A stretch of 64,000 nucleotides of DNA from Lactiplantibacillus pentosus (lineage in GTDB: Bacteria > Bacillota > Bacilli > Lactobacillales > Lactobacillaceae): assembly GCF_003641185.1 (NCBI RefSeq), contig NZ_CP032757.1, forward strand, positions 1,860,001 to 1,924,000, given 5' to 3'. The position numbers and the translations under genes were made by a program. Below the pieces are notes generated by a model, which searched no databases, was not told the origin of the DNA, and was given only the letters and a program-made list of their open reading frames with translations. This document shows positions 43,019 to 52,807 of the stretch, in pieces (the stretch's first letter is position 1; each line of letters starts with the position of its first letter).

Positions 43019-43981
43019 TTATTTTTGATTAATTTTTTGTAACCGTGAAATATAATCTTCAGCCCGTAAGTAAGCATCAAATTCGTCCAAGAAGTTCTTG
43101 ATCCGTGGAATTTGGTCCTTATCTTTACGGAAGACGAAGTTCAAATCAAACTTGATTGCTGGTTCAAATGACAGCGTGTGTAACTTGTCTGTCGCTGGGT
43201 TCGCAACCATGAATGAATTTGGTAATGCCGTGTTCGTGTTGGTCGTTGCCGCAACGAACCGGTAGATCTGTTGTGGTGTCGTGAACCGAGCCGCTGCAGT
43301 TGGTAAATCAGCGAGCTGGTTCTTGTAAGATTCCTTCACCACTTGATCTAAATAATAGTTCTCTGGATAAGTGACCCATGGACTGAGCGTCGTATACTTG
43401 AACTTGATCCGCTTCTTCTTAGCTAACTTGGGGTCACCCGAAATGAAGAGCAATTCGTCTTGAATAATCTTCTTCGATTGGTATGGCTTCCAGTTTTTAA
43501 TGCTTTCGTCAGGCAAATACATGACGGCCAAATCAATGCGGTTATTTTCTAGTCGTTCCCAAATTTCTTTGCGGGTCAACATGTGTAGCGAAATAATGAC
43601 ATTTGGATTGGCTTCATAATACTTGATTGCAAAGTCTTCAAACACGTGATCTTCAATTGAAGCCAGCACCCCAATATTAATCGTTCCTTGGGTGGCACTG
43701 GTCGTTTGTTGAATTTCGTCGGTCGCTTTGTTCAGGACATCGTAAATACTGTGTGTGGCATTTAACATGGTGTAACCCGCATCAGAGAGTCGTAACTTCT
43801 TACCCACTGAATAGAATAATGGGGCCCCAACCGTGCGTTCCAACTTTTTAATTTGTTGCGTCAACGCTGGTTGCGTAATACCCAAAATTTGAGCAGCCTG
43901 TGTGTAATTCATTGTTTCGGCTAATTGCAAGAAATACGTTAACGTTTTCGAGGAGAAAATACTTTCTTGAGTTGTCTTCAT
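43019..43981 (-). CDS. LysR family transcriptional regulator
   Basis: 320 residues from ATG 43981, which has AAAGGATCAGG upstream; in-frame ATG 44014 has none. TLTYFLQLAETMNYTQAAQI onward through LGITQPALTQQIKKLERTVG is the N-terminal winged helix. The effector domain begins at about residue 95 (GTINIGVLASIEDHVFEDFA). Effector unknown. Same strand as ppaC, separated by 22 bp, an unusual pairing. Confidence 0.88.
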   Translation of the reverse strand: MKTTQESIFSSKTLTYFLQLAETMNYTQAAQILGITQPALTQQIKKLERTVGAPLFYSVGKKLRLSDAGYTMLNATHSIYDVLNKATDEIQQTTSATQGTINIGVLASIEDHVFEDFAIKYYEANPNVIISLHMLTRKEIWERLENNRIDLAVMYLPDESIKNWKPYQSKKIIQDELLFISGDPKLAKKKRIKFKYTTLSPWVTYPENYYLDQVVKESYKNQLADLPTAAARFTTPQQIYRFVAATTNTNTALPNSFMVANPATDKLHTLSFEPAIKFDLNFVFRKDKDQIPRIKNFLDEFDAYLRAEDYISRLQKINQK

Positions 43982-44164
43982 GAATTTTACCTGATCCTTT
44001 CTTCTTATCGCCATCTTATGATACCTATAATTTTATACAAGATTCATGGTGAAAGCAAGCGGTTGTTATCGGTAAATAAAGCTTAACTAATTCATAATCT
44101 TTTACATTGCCATAACTTTATCTTAATCGAATACGGATTAACGTGCAAGCATTCGCATTGGCAA

Positions 44165-46615
44165 CTAAACAGTTAACGGAATTGGGTGAACTTGCATTGC
44201 AACGGGTTCCCCTTCTGTATCGGTATCGACCACGAAGGACCCGTTTGAATACCGTGCGCTGACCGGATGATCATCGCTTAAAATCGAATGGTGCTTACCC
44301 CGGTCTGTCAAGACATCGAGGGCCACGCCACTTGCATCGGCAGCCACTAAGACGTAATCAGCGACCCGGTGCGGATGACTCTTCAATTCACGTAAGACTT
44401 GAACCCCACGACGAGCACGACTGGTGACCGGAATATCTGCGACCTTCATTTTCTTAAATGAACCGCGCTGCGTAATCATGTCTAACAAGTCGGTCTCATT
44501 GGCAATTGTCGCACGTACGATGGCATCGTCGCGAAGATCCATTGACTTAACGCCGACTGCTTTGGCACCAATCGTTGGCACTTCACTTAAATCGTAACGT
44601 AAGCCATAGCCGTGTTGCGTGACTAGCACTAAAGTTCCAGTTGGTGCAGCTGGCAGATAATCGACCGTGACGACACTCGCATCGTCTGATTTCAGTTTGA
44701 TAAATTGACTGGCGCGGGTCTTATACGTCCGACCAGGGGTGTAGTCCGCAAACGCCGTCTGTTTAATGTAACCGTCACTAGTGGCAACTAAGAACTTACC
44801 GGTGGCTTTCAGATTTTCAAAACTGTAGACCCAGGTAATGCGTTCGTTGTCCGCAAGCCCAATCGTCTGCGAAATATGCTCGCCAGTATCTTTCCACTTG
44901 GCATCTGAAATCTCATAGACTGGCCGATAGATTAGATGACCCATATTCGTGAACATCATCAAATGGTCTAACGTACTATTCTTAGCCAAATAGATTGGAT
45001 AATCTTCGTCTTTTAGCCCATTATCATCAGGTTCAGAAGCCGAATAGGAGCGTAAACTAGTCCGTTTGATATAGCCATCATGACTAATCATCACGACGAC
45101 ATCTTCTTGCGGAATGACCACTTCGGTTTTAACCTTCAACTCTTGAATCTCATTTTGAATTTCGGTCAAACGACTGGTTGGATAGGCTTTTTGAACGGCC
45201 TTTAGTTCCCGCCGCAATACCTTATCGAGTTCTTTGGGTTCAGCCAGAATCAATTGATAAGTTTCAATCGACTTAGCTAAGTCCGCAGCTTCCTTTTCCA
45301 ACTGGCTCACGTCGGTATTCGTCAAGCGGTATAGTTGCATCGTGACGATGGCTTCAGCTTGAATTTCAGTGAAATCAAATTGACTGACCAAGTTCTGCTT
45401 GGCGTCTTTTTTATCCTTGCTGCCCCGGATTGTCTTGATAACTTGATCCAGAATCGACATCGCTTTGATCAGCCCTTGAACGATATGCTGACGATCAGCT
45501 GCCTTTTGCAAGTTGAACTTGGTCCGACGAGTGATGACGTCGCGCTGATGTTCTAAGTAGGCCGATAAAATCATCTTCAGTCCAACGTGTTCAGGACGTT
45601 GATGATAGATAGCCACCATGTTGAAGTTATACGTGATTTGCAAGTCGGTGTTTTTGAGCAAGTAAGTCAAAATACCTTCCGCGTTAACATCGCGCTTCAA
45701 TTCAATCACGACTGAGAGGCCTTTACGGTCACTTTCATCGCGGACTTCAGCAATTCCTTCGATCTTCTTTAAGATGCGAATCTCGTCAATTTTCTTAACG
45801 AGTTGCGCTTTGTTGACTTCATAAGGAATCTCAGAAACTTCGATTTGGGACTTATTACCCTTGAGTGGCACGATTTTCGTCCGCGACCGGACAACGATGC
45901 GACCACGACCAGTTTCGTAAGCTTGCTTGATACCAGCCAAGCCTTGGATAATCCCGCCAGTCGGGAAATCAGGCCCCTTCACAAAGTCCATCAAGTCTTC
46001 CAGACTCGCCTTGGGATGATTCATCAAGAACAAAATCGCGTCGATGACTTCACTCAGATTGTGCGGTGGAATTTCAGTGGCATAACCGGCTGAAATCCCA
46101 GTTGCACCGTTCACCAATAAGTTCGGGAACCGCGCTGGTAACACGGTTGGTTCATACTCGGTATCATCGAAGTTCAGGACCATATCAACGGTCTTTTTAT
46201 CGATGTCTTGGAGCATTTCACCCGAAATTTTACTCAAACGAGCTTCGGTATACCGCATGGCAGCGGCCGGGTCACCGTCCATCGACCCATTGTTCCCGTG
46301 CATCTCGATGAGTGGTTCTCGTAACTTCCAATCCTGACTCAGACGCACCATCGCTTCGTAAATTGACGAATCACCATGGGGGTGAAAGTTACCCATGACG
46401 TTCCCAACTGACTTAGCAGACTTACGGAAGGCCTTATCAAAGGTATTGCCATCCTGATTCATCGCGTATAGAATCCGGCGTTGAACCGGTTTTAAGCCAT
46501 CACGAATGTCAGGAAGTGCCCGCTCTTGAATAATATACTTAGAATAACGGCCGAAGCGGTCGCCCATGACGTCTTCAAGCGTTAATTCTTGAATTTTTGG
46601 CTGTTCTGTTGCCAT
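44165..46615 (-). CDS. parC: DNA topoisomerase IV subunit A
   Basis: 816 residues. YSKYIIQERALPDIRDGLKP, the catalytic Tyr122 in RYTEARL, and the quinolone region HPHGDSSIYEAMV, where Ser83 and Glu87 correspond to the usual sensitive residues. The C-terminal domain forms beta-propeller blades (for example GYIKRTSLRSY, GYIKQTAFADY) without the GyrA-box, which separates it from GyrA. With ParE it unlinks replicated chromosomes. Gap to parE is 13 bp. Confidence 0.95.
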   Translation of the reverse strand: MATEQPKIQELTLEDVMGDRFGRYSKYIIQERALPDIRDGLKPVQRRILYAMNQDGNTFDKAFRKSAKSVGNVMGNFHPHGDSSIYEAMVRLSQDWKLREPLIEMHGNNGSMDGDPAAAMRYTEARLSKISGEMLQDIDKKTVDMVLNFDDTEYEPTVLPARFPNLLVNGATGISAGYATEIPPHNLSEVIDAILFLMNHPKASLEDLMDFVKGPDFPTGGIIQGLAGIKQAYETGRGRIVVRSRTKIVPLKGNKSQIEVSEIPYEVNKAQLVKKIDEIRILKKIEGIAEVRDESDRKGLSVVIELKRDVNAEGILTYLLKNTDLQITYNFNMVAIYHQRPEHVGLKMILSAYLEHQRDVITRRTKFNLQKAADRQHIVQGLIKAMSILDQVIKTIRGSKDKKDAKQNLVSQFDFTEIQAEAIVTMQLYRLTNTDVSQLEKEAADLAKSIETYQLILAEPKELDKVLRRELKAVQKAYPTSRLTEIQNEIQELKVKTEVVIPQEDVVVMISHDGYIKRTSLRSYSASEPDDNGLKDEDYPIYLAKNSTLDHLMMFTNMGHLIYRPVYEISDAKWKDTGEHISQTIGLADNERITWVYSFENLKATGKFLVATSDGYIKQTAFADYTPGRTYKTRASQFIKLKSDDASVVTVDYLPAAPTGTLVLVTQHGYGLRYDLSEVPTIGAKAVGVKSMDLRDDAIVRATIANETDLLDMITQRGSFKKMKVADIPVTSRARRGVQVLRELKSHPHRVADYVLVAADASGVALDVLTDRGKHHSILSDDHPVSARYSNGSFVVDTDTEGEPVAMQVHPIPLTV

Positions 46616-46628
46616 TATACGACCTCCT

Positions 46629-48635
46629 CTAATGCTTTAATTGTTGTGCTAACTCTTGGTCAGCTTGCTGATGGGCGGATGAAACGGCTTCGTTATCAAG
46701 TAATGAGCCATCCTCATCTAACGTAAATTGAACGTTACTTTCGATCCATTTACGACGAGGTTCCACTTTATCACCCATCAAGGTCGTGACCCGTTTTTCG
46801 GCTAACGCTGCATCGTCAATACGAACCCGTACCAACGTCCGCTTTTCAGGATCCATCGTGGTTTCCCACAGTTGTTCTGCGTTCATTTCACCAAGACCCT
46901 TATACCGTTGCAGCGCGTAGCCCTTGCCAAACGTTTTGGTCTTAAGTGTCAATTCTTCATCGGTCCAAGCATATTCGGTCCGCATTTGCTTATTCTGCCG
47001 CTTCTGTAATCGATACAGTGGCGGTAAGGCGATGTAGATTTTGCCTGCATCGATCATTGGCCGCATGTATTTGTAGAAGAAGGTCAATAACAGAATTTGA
47101 ATATGGGCACCATCGGTATCCGCATCGGTCATGATGATGACTTTGTCGTAGTTGCTGGCCTTAATATCGAATTCTGGACCAACCCCCGCACCAATCGTGT
47201 AAATCATCGTGTTGATTTCTTCATTTTTAACAATATCTGCCAGTTTGGCCTTTTCTGTATTTAACACTTTACCACGTAACGGTAAAATCGCTTGGAACTT
47301 ACGGTCACGGCCTTGTTTGGCAGAACCACCGGCCGAATCCCCTTCGACGAGGAACAATTCATTTTTCTTCGCGTTCTTGGATTGTGCAGGCGTTAGCTTT
47401 CCGGATAGCAACCGTTCTTGCTTGTGACGGCGTTTACCATTCCGGCTCTCATCGCGGGCTTTGCGTGCGGCTTCGCGAGCTTGCCTTGCTTTGGTCGACT
47501 TACGGATCAGCATCTGCGCAAATTCGCCATTTTCCATCAAGAAGAATTGCAACTGCTCGCTCACGATATTGTCAACGATCGTCCGGGCTTCTGGAGTGCC
47601 TAGTTTTTCCTTGGTTTGGCCTTCAAATTGCAGTAGATTTTCGGGCACACGCAACGAAATAACTGCCGATAACCCTTCACGCACGTCGGAGCCTTCAAGA
47701 TTTTTATCCTTATCCTTTAACAGGCCGACTTTACGGGCATATTCGTTAAATGCTTTGGTCCACGCGCTCCGGAACCCAACTTCATGAGTCCCACCATCTG
47801 GCGTCCGCACGTTGTTAACGAATGACAACAAGTTTTCGGAGTAGCCGTCGTTGTATTGTGCGGCGACTTCCACTTCCACGCCTTCTTTAGTGCCATCAAA
47901 GAACATGATGTCACCCAGCGTATCTTTATCCTCGTTGAGATAACTGACAAACGCTTTGATACCATCTTCGTAGTGGAAAACCAGTTCTTGTTCCTGGTTT
48001 TCTCGTTCGTCAGTTAACGTGATCTTAACGCCTTTCAACAAGAAGGCTGATTCACGAAGCCGTTCAGCTAACGTCTGAAAATTATAAACGGTGGTCGTAA
48101 AGATGCTGGCATCGGGCTTAAACGTCATCGTCGTCCCAGTTGGTTTGTTCGTCTTGCCCTTCTTTTCAAGGGTCCCAACTGGATGACCACCGTCCTTAAA
48201 GTGTTCCACGTATCGATAGCCATCACGGATGATCGTGACAGTTAACTCAGACGAAAGCGCATTAACCACGCTCGCGCCGACGCCGTGAAGGCCCCCAGAC
48301 GTCTTGTAGCCCCCTTGACCAAACTTACCGCCCGCGTGGAGGACCGTCAAAATAACTTCAGGGGTTGGAATACCGGAAGCATGCATCCCGACTGGCATTC
48401 CACGACCATGGTCAACGACGGTAATACTGTTATCTGCGTGAATCGTGACGTTAATCTCTTTCCCATAACCGGCTAACGCCTCATCGACCGCATTATCAAC
48501 AATTTCATAAACTAGGTGATGGAGTCCGCGGCCGTCCGTGGAACCAATATACATTCCGGGACGCTTCCGAACGGCTTCTAATCCTTCAAGCACCTGGATT
48601 GAAGAATCATCATATTTTGGGCTTTTCTTGGCCAT
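46629..48635 (-). CDS. parE: DNA topoisomerase IV subunit B
   Basis: 668 residues from ATG 48635 with AAGGAG upstream. GHKL ATPase region: EIVDNAVDEALAGYGKEINV, VVDHGRGMPVG, GGLHGVGASVVNALS. TOPRIM: EGDSAGGSAKQGRDRKFQAI and DADTDGAHI. The end LWETTMDPEKRTLVRV matches ParE/GyrB. Followed by parC. Its own promoter lies in the region 48640-49080. Both genes lie within 10 kb of dif, where topoisomerase IV is needed most. Confidence 0.95.
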   Translation of the reverse strand: MAKKSPKYDDSSIQVLEGLEAVRKRPGMYIGSTDGRGLHHLVYEIVDNAVDEALAGYGKEINVTIHADNSITVVDHGRGMPVGMHASGIPTPEVILTVLHAGGKFGQGGYKTSGGLHGVGASVVNALSSELTVTIIRDGYRYVEHFKDGGHPVGTLEKKGKTNKPTGTTMTFKPDASIFTTTVYNFQTLAERLRESAFLLKGVKITLTDERENQEQELVFHYEDGIKAFVSYLNEDKDTLGDIMFFDGTKEGVEVEVAAQYNDGYSENLLSFVNNVRTPDGGTHEVGFRSAWTKAFNEYARKVGLLKDKDKNLEGSDVREGLSAVISLRVPENLLQFEGQTKEKLGTPEARTIVDNIVSEQLQFFLMENGEFAQMLIRKSTKARQAREAARKARDESRNGKRRHKQERLLSGKLTPAQSKNAKKNELFLVEGDSAGGSAKQGRDRKFQAILPLRGKVLNTEKAKLADIVKNEEINTMIYTIGAGVGPEFDIKASNYDKVIIMTDADTDGAHIQILLLTFFYKYMRPMIDAGKIYIALPPLYRLQKRQNKQMRTEYAWTDEELTLKTKTFGKGYALQRYKGLGEMNAEQLWETTMDPEKRTLVRVRIDDAALAEKRVTTLMGDKVEPRRKWIESNVQFTLDEDGSLLDNEAVSSAHQQADQELAQQLKH

Positions 48636-49106
48636 TCTCACAACTCCTTTTGAATTTTATCATCTGTCCCATTCAGTCGAGCAACGGTAACCGTTTTAAA
48701 ATAGTCCACCGATGCTGAACTTGTCAAACGACAGTTGTCTTTTTAAATCTTATCTGCTGGCTTGTCATCTGTTAGCATACACTTAATTAATCCGTTTAGC
48801 AAACATATGTTCGTGCACGCCATAAAATTAATGCCACTTACTAGCTTACCTCATGTTGATTCTAAGCGCCAGTTCAATGAATAAACTTATTGTGATTCAC
48901 GACAAGTTCTTAAAATGCGCGGCTAATTTGGCTGTAGGCGCTTTAAAAGCCTGAATCACCGGCATTTATCCAATTAAAAATTATCAAAAAATCATTTTAT
49001 TTTCATAATTTCAGCACATTCTATTATTTTTTTAAATCGATTTAGTCCCACAATCATCAAAAGAATGCTAAAATATTGAGTGATTCTATTGCAGGAGGAA
49101 CCAATT
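48636..49106. other. divergent intergenic region parE / plsY
   Basis: About 470 bp, increasingly AT-rich toward plsY. It must hold both promoters; TAAAAT near 49070 is a possible -10 for plsY. No riboswitch or repeat recognised. Confidence 0.45.
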
Positions 49107-49733
49107 TTGAAAATATTAATTATGCTGATCGTTGCCTACTTAATCGGCTCGATTCCTTCGGGTGTCATCATTGGCAAGCTATTCTTTCAAACTGATATCC
49201 GCTTAGCTGGAAGCGGCAATATTGGCACGACCAATACGTATCGCGTGTTAGGGCCGACTGCTGGGACGATCGTCATGGCAATGGACATCTTGAAAGGCAC
49301 AATTGCAGCACTTCAACCGACGCTCTTATTTCATATGGCTAATCGCTACACCCTTTTGATCGGATTAGCCGCCATCCTGGGGCACACCTTTTCGATTTAC
49401 ATTGGCTTCAAGGGCGGTAAAGCCGTCGCAACCAGTGCCGGTATTCTGCTTGCCTACAATTGGGAGTTCTTCCTGATTGCGAGTGTCATCATGTTCATCT
49501 TAGTCTACACAACCAGTATGGTGAGTGTCGCCAGTATGACGGCATTTCCAATCGTCACCTTAATTGCCATCTTTTATTATCAAGACTGGCTACTTTCCGT
49601 GGTGGCACTTGTCCTGACATGCTTCATTTTTTACCGGCATCGCAGCAACATTGCTCGAATTAAAAACGGGACTGAGTCACTGGTCCATTTTGGGATTGGT
49701 TGGCGCCGCCAGCAACGCGCTAATCGCAAATAA
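49107..49733 (+). CDS. plsY: acyl-phosphate:glycerol-3-phosphate acyltransferase PlsY
   Basis: 208 residues from TTG 49107 (AGGAGG 8 bases upstream). Five membrane segments and the three PlsY motifs: [13 protein letters not shown] and [15 protein letters not shown] (motif 1), [21 protein letters not shown] (motif 2). It transfers an acyl group from acyl-phosphate to glycerol 3-phosphate, the first step of phospholipid synthesis. Single gene, opposite in strand to its neighbours and followed by its own terminator. Confidence 0.94.
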   Translation: MKILIMLIVAYLIGSIPSGVIIGKLFFQTDIRLAGSGNIGTTNTYRVLGPTAGTIVMAMDILKGTIAALQPTLLFHMANRYTLLIGLAAILGHTFSIYIGFKGGKAVATSAGILLAYNWEFFLIASVIMFILVYTTSMVSVASMTAFPIVTLIAIFYYQDWLLSVVALVLTCFIFYRHRSNIARIKNGTESLVHFGIGWRRQQRANRK

Positions 49734-49743
49734 ATTAGGATTT

Positions 49744-49776
49744 AAAGGTCACACATTTGCGTGTGGCCTTTTTATT
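49744..49776 (+). terminator. terminator of plsY
   Basis: AAAGGTCACAC pairs (G-T allowed) with GTGTGGCCTTT, followed by TTATTT. Confidence 0.85.
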
Positions 49777-49824
49777 TGGCACGTGGTAAGCTTAGGTGCT
49801 GTGTTTTTGAGTTGTTTTTAATTT

Positions 49825-49836
49825 TAGTTAAAGTAA
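49825..49836 (+). repeat. dispersed 12-mer TAGTTAAAGTAA, copy D
   Basis: Exact copy on the + strand in the convergent gap between plsY and the mutarotase gene, where no promoter is expected. Its 15-base environment TTTTAGTTAAAGTAAG equals copy B. Confidence 0.6.
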
Positions 49837-49865
49837 GAAGTTACAGTGCACTTTATTACCATGCC

Positions 49866-49911
49866 GCACTAAAAAGACCAACAAATTGAGATTCGTTGGT
49901 CTTTTTAGTGC
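49866..49911. terminator. bidirectional terminator
   Basis: Arms 49866-49882 (GCACTAAAAAGACCAAC) and 49895-49911 are exact reverse complements with a 12-base loop. Confidence 0.88.
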
Positions 49912-49925
49912 GTTATCTAACTTTG

Positions 49926-50804
49926 CTAAAAGAAACTAATATCATATTTCGCATCAAACGTCTTATTCGCACCAAGGCGATTAATGCCCATCTTATGGCT
50001 TAATTGGCCATCGCTGTCCACGTTATCCGCGATGCCCCACCATGGCTCTAAGCAGACGAATGGCGCTTCTGCGGGGTATGGTGACCACATGCCGACGTAC
50101 GGTGCGTCTTCAATCGTCATCGCCACCCCATGATCATCTAAGTCCGTTTCCAGCATTAAAGTCGTCTCATGATGATCTAGAGCCAAAATAACGGCATCAT
50201 CTTTGAACAATTCGCGGTTCAGTTCAAGTGGTTTCGTCAAATCTAACTCATCCGCATTGGCCGCATCATTCAGCGGTGCCTTCAATGGAATATGTGAGTA
50301 AACTTGGCGTGGCGCCACTCGAATCCGGTAATCCGCCAAGTCCCCATTAGGATCCGCTAGCGGCACATTAAAAGCGGGATGTCCCCCGACTGCAAATAGC
50401 AAGTCCTGGTTGGCTGGATTATGCACGTTATAGTTAACGGTCAATTCATGGTCCGTCAACGTATAAATCAGGCGTAACCGAAATGCATACGGGTACATCG
50501 CCCAAGTTGCACTGGTATCAGTCAATTCCAAGGTTGCCGTCGTGTCCGTTTGGTTCACGACGGAGAAATCGTTGTCCCGTGCAAAACCATGTTGGCCCAT
50601 GTGATAAGCTTGACCGGCAACGGTATACTGGTCATCTTTCAAGCGGCCGACGATTGGAAATAGGACTGGTGCATGCCGTCCCCAATATTTCTTATCTGCT
50701 TGCCACATATATTCGATGCCATCATTTGACTTTACACTACTTAATTCGGCCCCCGCTTCATTGATTGAAACGGTCAGATATTGATTCTTTAATACGACTG
50801 TCAT
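49926..50804 (-). CDS. aldose 1-epimerase-like (LacX/YphB type) protein
   Basis: 292 residues from ATG 50804, GGGGGC about 11 bases upstream. APVLFPIVGRLKDDQYTVAG, MGQHGFARDNDFSV (catalytic His region), FAVGGHPAFNVPL (second His) and the C-terminal CLEPWWGIADNVD (Glu) follow the galactose mutarotase superfamily, LacX branch. Substrate unsure; some members act on hexose 6-phosphates. It directly follows hslU, in the place where many Firmicutes carry codY. Confidence 0.85.
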   Translation of the reverse strand: MTVVLKNQYLTVSINEAGAELSSVKSNDGIEYMWQADKKYWGRHAPVLFPIVGRLKDDQYTVAGQAYHMGQHGFARDNDFSVVNQTDTTATLELTDTSATWAMYPYAFRLRLIYTLTDHELTVNYNVHNPANQDLLFAVGGHPAFNVPLADPNGDLADYRIRVAPRQVYSHIPLKAPLNDAANADELDLTKPLELNRELFKDDAVILALDHHETTLMLETDLDDHGVAMTIEDAPYVGMWSPYPAEAPFVCLEPWWGIADNVDSDGQLSHKMGINRLGANKTFDAKYDISFF

Positions 50805-50830
50805 CCGTGTCAACGCCCCCTTTGATTATA

Positions 50831-52249
50831 TTATAAGATATAGCGACTAAGGTCCTTATCCTGTGCAATATTGCCGATACGCTCGTTAACGTAATTTTCC
50901 GTGATTGTCACTTCACCCATTTCCATATCTGGGCCTTCGTACAGCAATTCTTCAAGTAATTTTTCAAGAATGGTATGCAAACGCCGCGCACCGATATTTT
51001 GCGTCTCATGGTTGACCTTGTAGGCGATCGAGGCAATGGCTTCAATCGCTTCGATCGTGAAGGTCACCTTGATATTGTCTGTACCGATCAAGGCAATATA
51101 TTGTTTGATCAACGCGTTCTTCGGTTCCGTTAAAATCTTAACGAAGTCTGCTTGGCTCAAGTCGTCAAGTTCGACCCGAATTGGAAAACGGCCCTGTAAT
51201 TCAGCAATCAGATCACTAGGCTTGCTTTCGGCAAAGGCACCAGAAGCAATAAACAGGATGTGATCAGTGTTGATTGGCCCGTATTTGGTTGAGATTTGAG
51301 AACCTTCAACGATTGGTAAGATATCGCGTTGAACGCCTTCACGTGAAACTTCACCAGAACCCTGTTGGCCGCCCTTGGTAATCTTATCAATTTCATCAAT
51401 AAAAATAATCCCGGTATTTTCGGCGCGGACAATCGCGTCGTGATAAATATCCGCATTATTGACTAATTTTTCAGATTCTTCACGCACTAAGATCTCACGG
51501 GCTTCTGCAACTGGCATTGTCCGCTTGATGCGCTTCTTCGGCATTAAGGCACCTAAGCTATCGCCCAAGTCGATGCCCATTTGGCCCAACATGTTATTGC
51601 TACCAGCAGCAGCCTGTTGTGGATCGTCCATTTCAATCGTGACTTCGGATTGTTCTAAGCGACCACTCTTGAGCTGATCAGCCACGGATAAGCGTTGGTT
51701 ACGAACATCATCCGTCACTTCTTCGTTCGATGATTCATTCATGTCCGGTGTTTGCCCATTCTGCATCTGGGTAAACATGTTCATCATGTTTTGGAATTCA
51801 TTGCCATTTTGCTTGGCCTGCTTCTTTTGTGCGGGCACTAACAGCTTAACGAGGCGTTTATCCGCAGCTTGGACCGCTTTGGCCCGAACGCCGGAATAAG
51901 CTTGTCGCTTTTCCATTTCAATTGCGACGTCAACGAGGTCACGCACCATCGATTCTACGTCACGACCAACATAGCCGACTTCAGTAAACTTGGTCGCTTC
52001 GACCTTGACGAAAGGCGCGTGCACGATTTTAGCTAACCGCCGCGCAATTTCCGTTTTACCGACCCCGGTTGGTCCAATCATCAGCATGTTTTTAGGTGTG
52101 ATCTCTTCTTGCATTTCAGCAGACAGTTCCATCCGCCGATAACGGTTGCGCAAAGCGATGGCAACGGCTTTCTTAGCTTGGCCTTGACCAATCACATAGT
52201 TGTCCAGCGCAGCGACGATTTGTTTGGGTGTCTTATTGATTTCTTCCAT
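50831..52249 (-). CDS. hslU: HslU (ClpY) ATPase of the HslUV protease
   Basis: 472 residues. PKQIVAALDNYVIGQGQAKK at the N-terminus, Walker A GPTGVGKTEI, EVGYVGRDVESMVRDL (pore loop), the I domain (about 110-240), Walker B IIFIDEIDKI, and the C-terminal end ending SRYIL that docks in HslV. It unfolds substrates and opens the protease. Behind hslV by 15 bp. Confidence 0.95.
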   Translation of the reverse strand: MEEINKTPKQIVAALDNYVIGQGQAKKAVAIALRNRYRRMELSAEMQEEITPKNMLMIGPTGVGKTEIARRLAKIVHAPFVKVEATKFTEVGYVGRDVESMVRDLVDVAIEMEKRQAYSGVRAKAVQAADKRLVKLLVPAQKKQAKQNGNEFQNMMNMFTQMQNGQTPDMNESSNEEVTDDVRNQRLSVADQLKSGRLEQSEVTIEMDDPQQAAAGSNNMLGQMGIDLGDSLGALMPKKRIKRTMPVAEAREILVREESEKLVNNADIYHDAIVRAENTGIIFIDEIDKITKGGQQGSGEVSREGVQRDILPIVEGSQISTKYGPINTDHILFIASGAFAESKPSDLIAELQGRFPIRVELDDLSQADFVKILTEPKNALIKQYIALIGTDNIKVTFTIEAIEAIASIAYKVNHETQNIGARRLHTILEKLLEELLYEGPDMEMGEVTITENYVNERIGNIAQDKDLSRYIL

Positions 52250-52264
52250 GAGTTTCCTCCCACC

Positions 52265-52807
52265 TTACAAGGTTTCTGAAATAACGTTATGGTTCGTAAA
52301 GATATCGATGTCACCAGCGATGTGGATCGCTGCTTCAGCAACTTCTTTTGCGCTCATGTCCTTGGCATGCAACTGCATTGCCCGCGCCGCTGCTAAGGCA
52401 AAGTTACCACCAGAACCGATGGCCAGCACGTCGTTATCCGGCGTAATGACTTCACCGCTCCCTGAAACCAGTAGCATGTCGTCTTTGTTCATAACGATCA
52501 ACAAAGCTTCCAATTTTTGGAGAGCTTGGTCGCTACGCCATTCCTGTGCTAATTCAACGGCAGCCCGTTGTAAGTTACCAGAAAATTCGTTGAGTTTCTT
52601 TTCAAAACGATCTTCGAGGTTAAAAGCATCCGCGACACTGCCCGCAAAGCCAACGACAACTTGGTCATTGTAAATACGACGGACCTTGTGCGCCGTCCCC
52701 TTCATGACGACTTTTTCACCCATCGTCACTTGGCCATCACCAGCCATAGCATTATGGCCGTTTTGACGAACGGCACAGATCGTTGTTGCTTCAAATTTCG
52801 TTGTCAT
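52265..52807 (-). CDS. hslV: HslV (ClpQ) peptidase
   Basis: 180 residues. Seven residues (MTTKFEA) precede [20 protein letters not shown], the region where the catalytic N-terminal Thr stands, so the mature enzyme either is cut or uses a different N-terminus, as discussed for Bacillus Cod[12 protein letters not shown] and [15 protein letters not shown] follow the family. Start overlaps the xerC end by 17 bases, so translation is coupled. Confidence 0.94.
   Translation of the reverse strand: MTTKFEATTICAVRQNGHNAMAGDGQVTMGEKVVMKGTAHKVRRIYNDQVVVGFAGSVADAFNLEDRFEKKLNEFSGNLQRAAVELAQEWRSDQALQKLEALLIVMNKDDMLLVSGSGEVITPDNDVLAIGSGGNFALAAARAMQLHAKDMSAKEVAEAAIHIAGDIDIFTNHNVISETL

Noticed and set aside
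44165..48635. gyrA/gyrB assignment
   Set aside because: The A subunit lacks a GyrA-box, the B gene precedes the A gene in the parE-parC order, and no oriC-type neighbours (dnaA, recF) are present.
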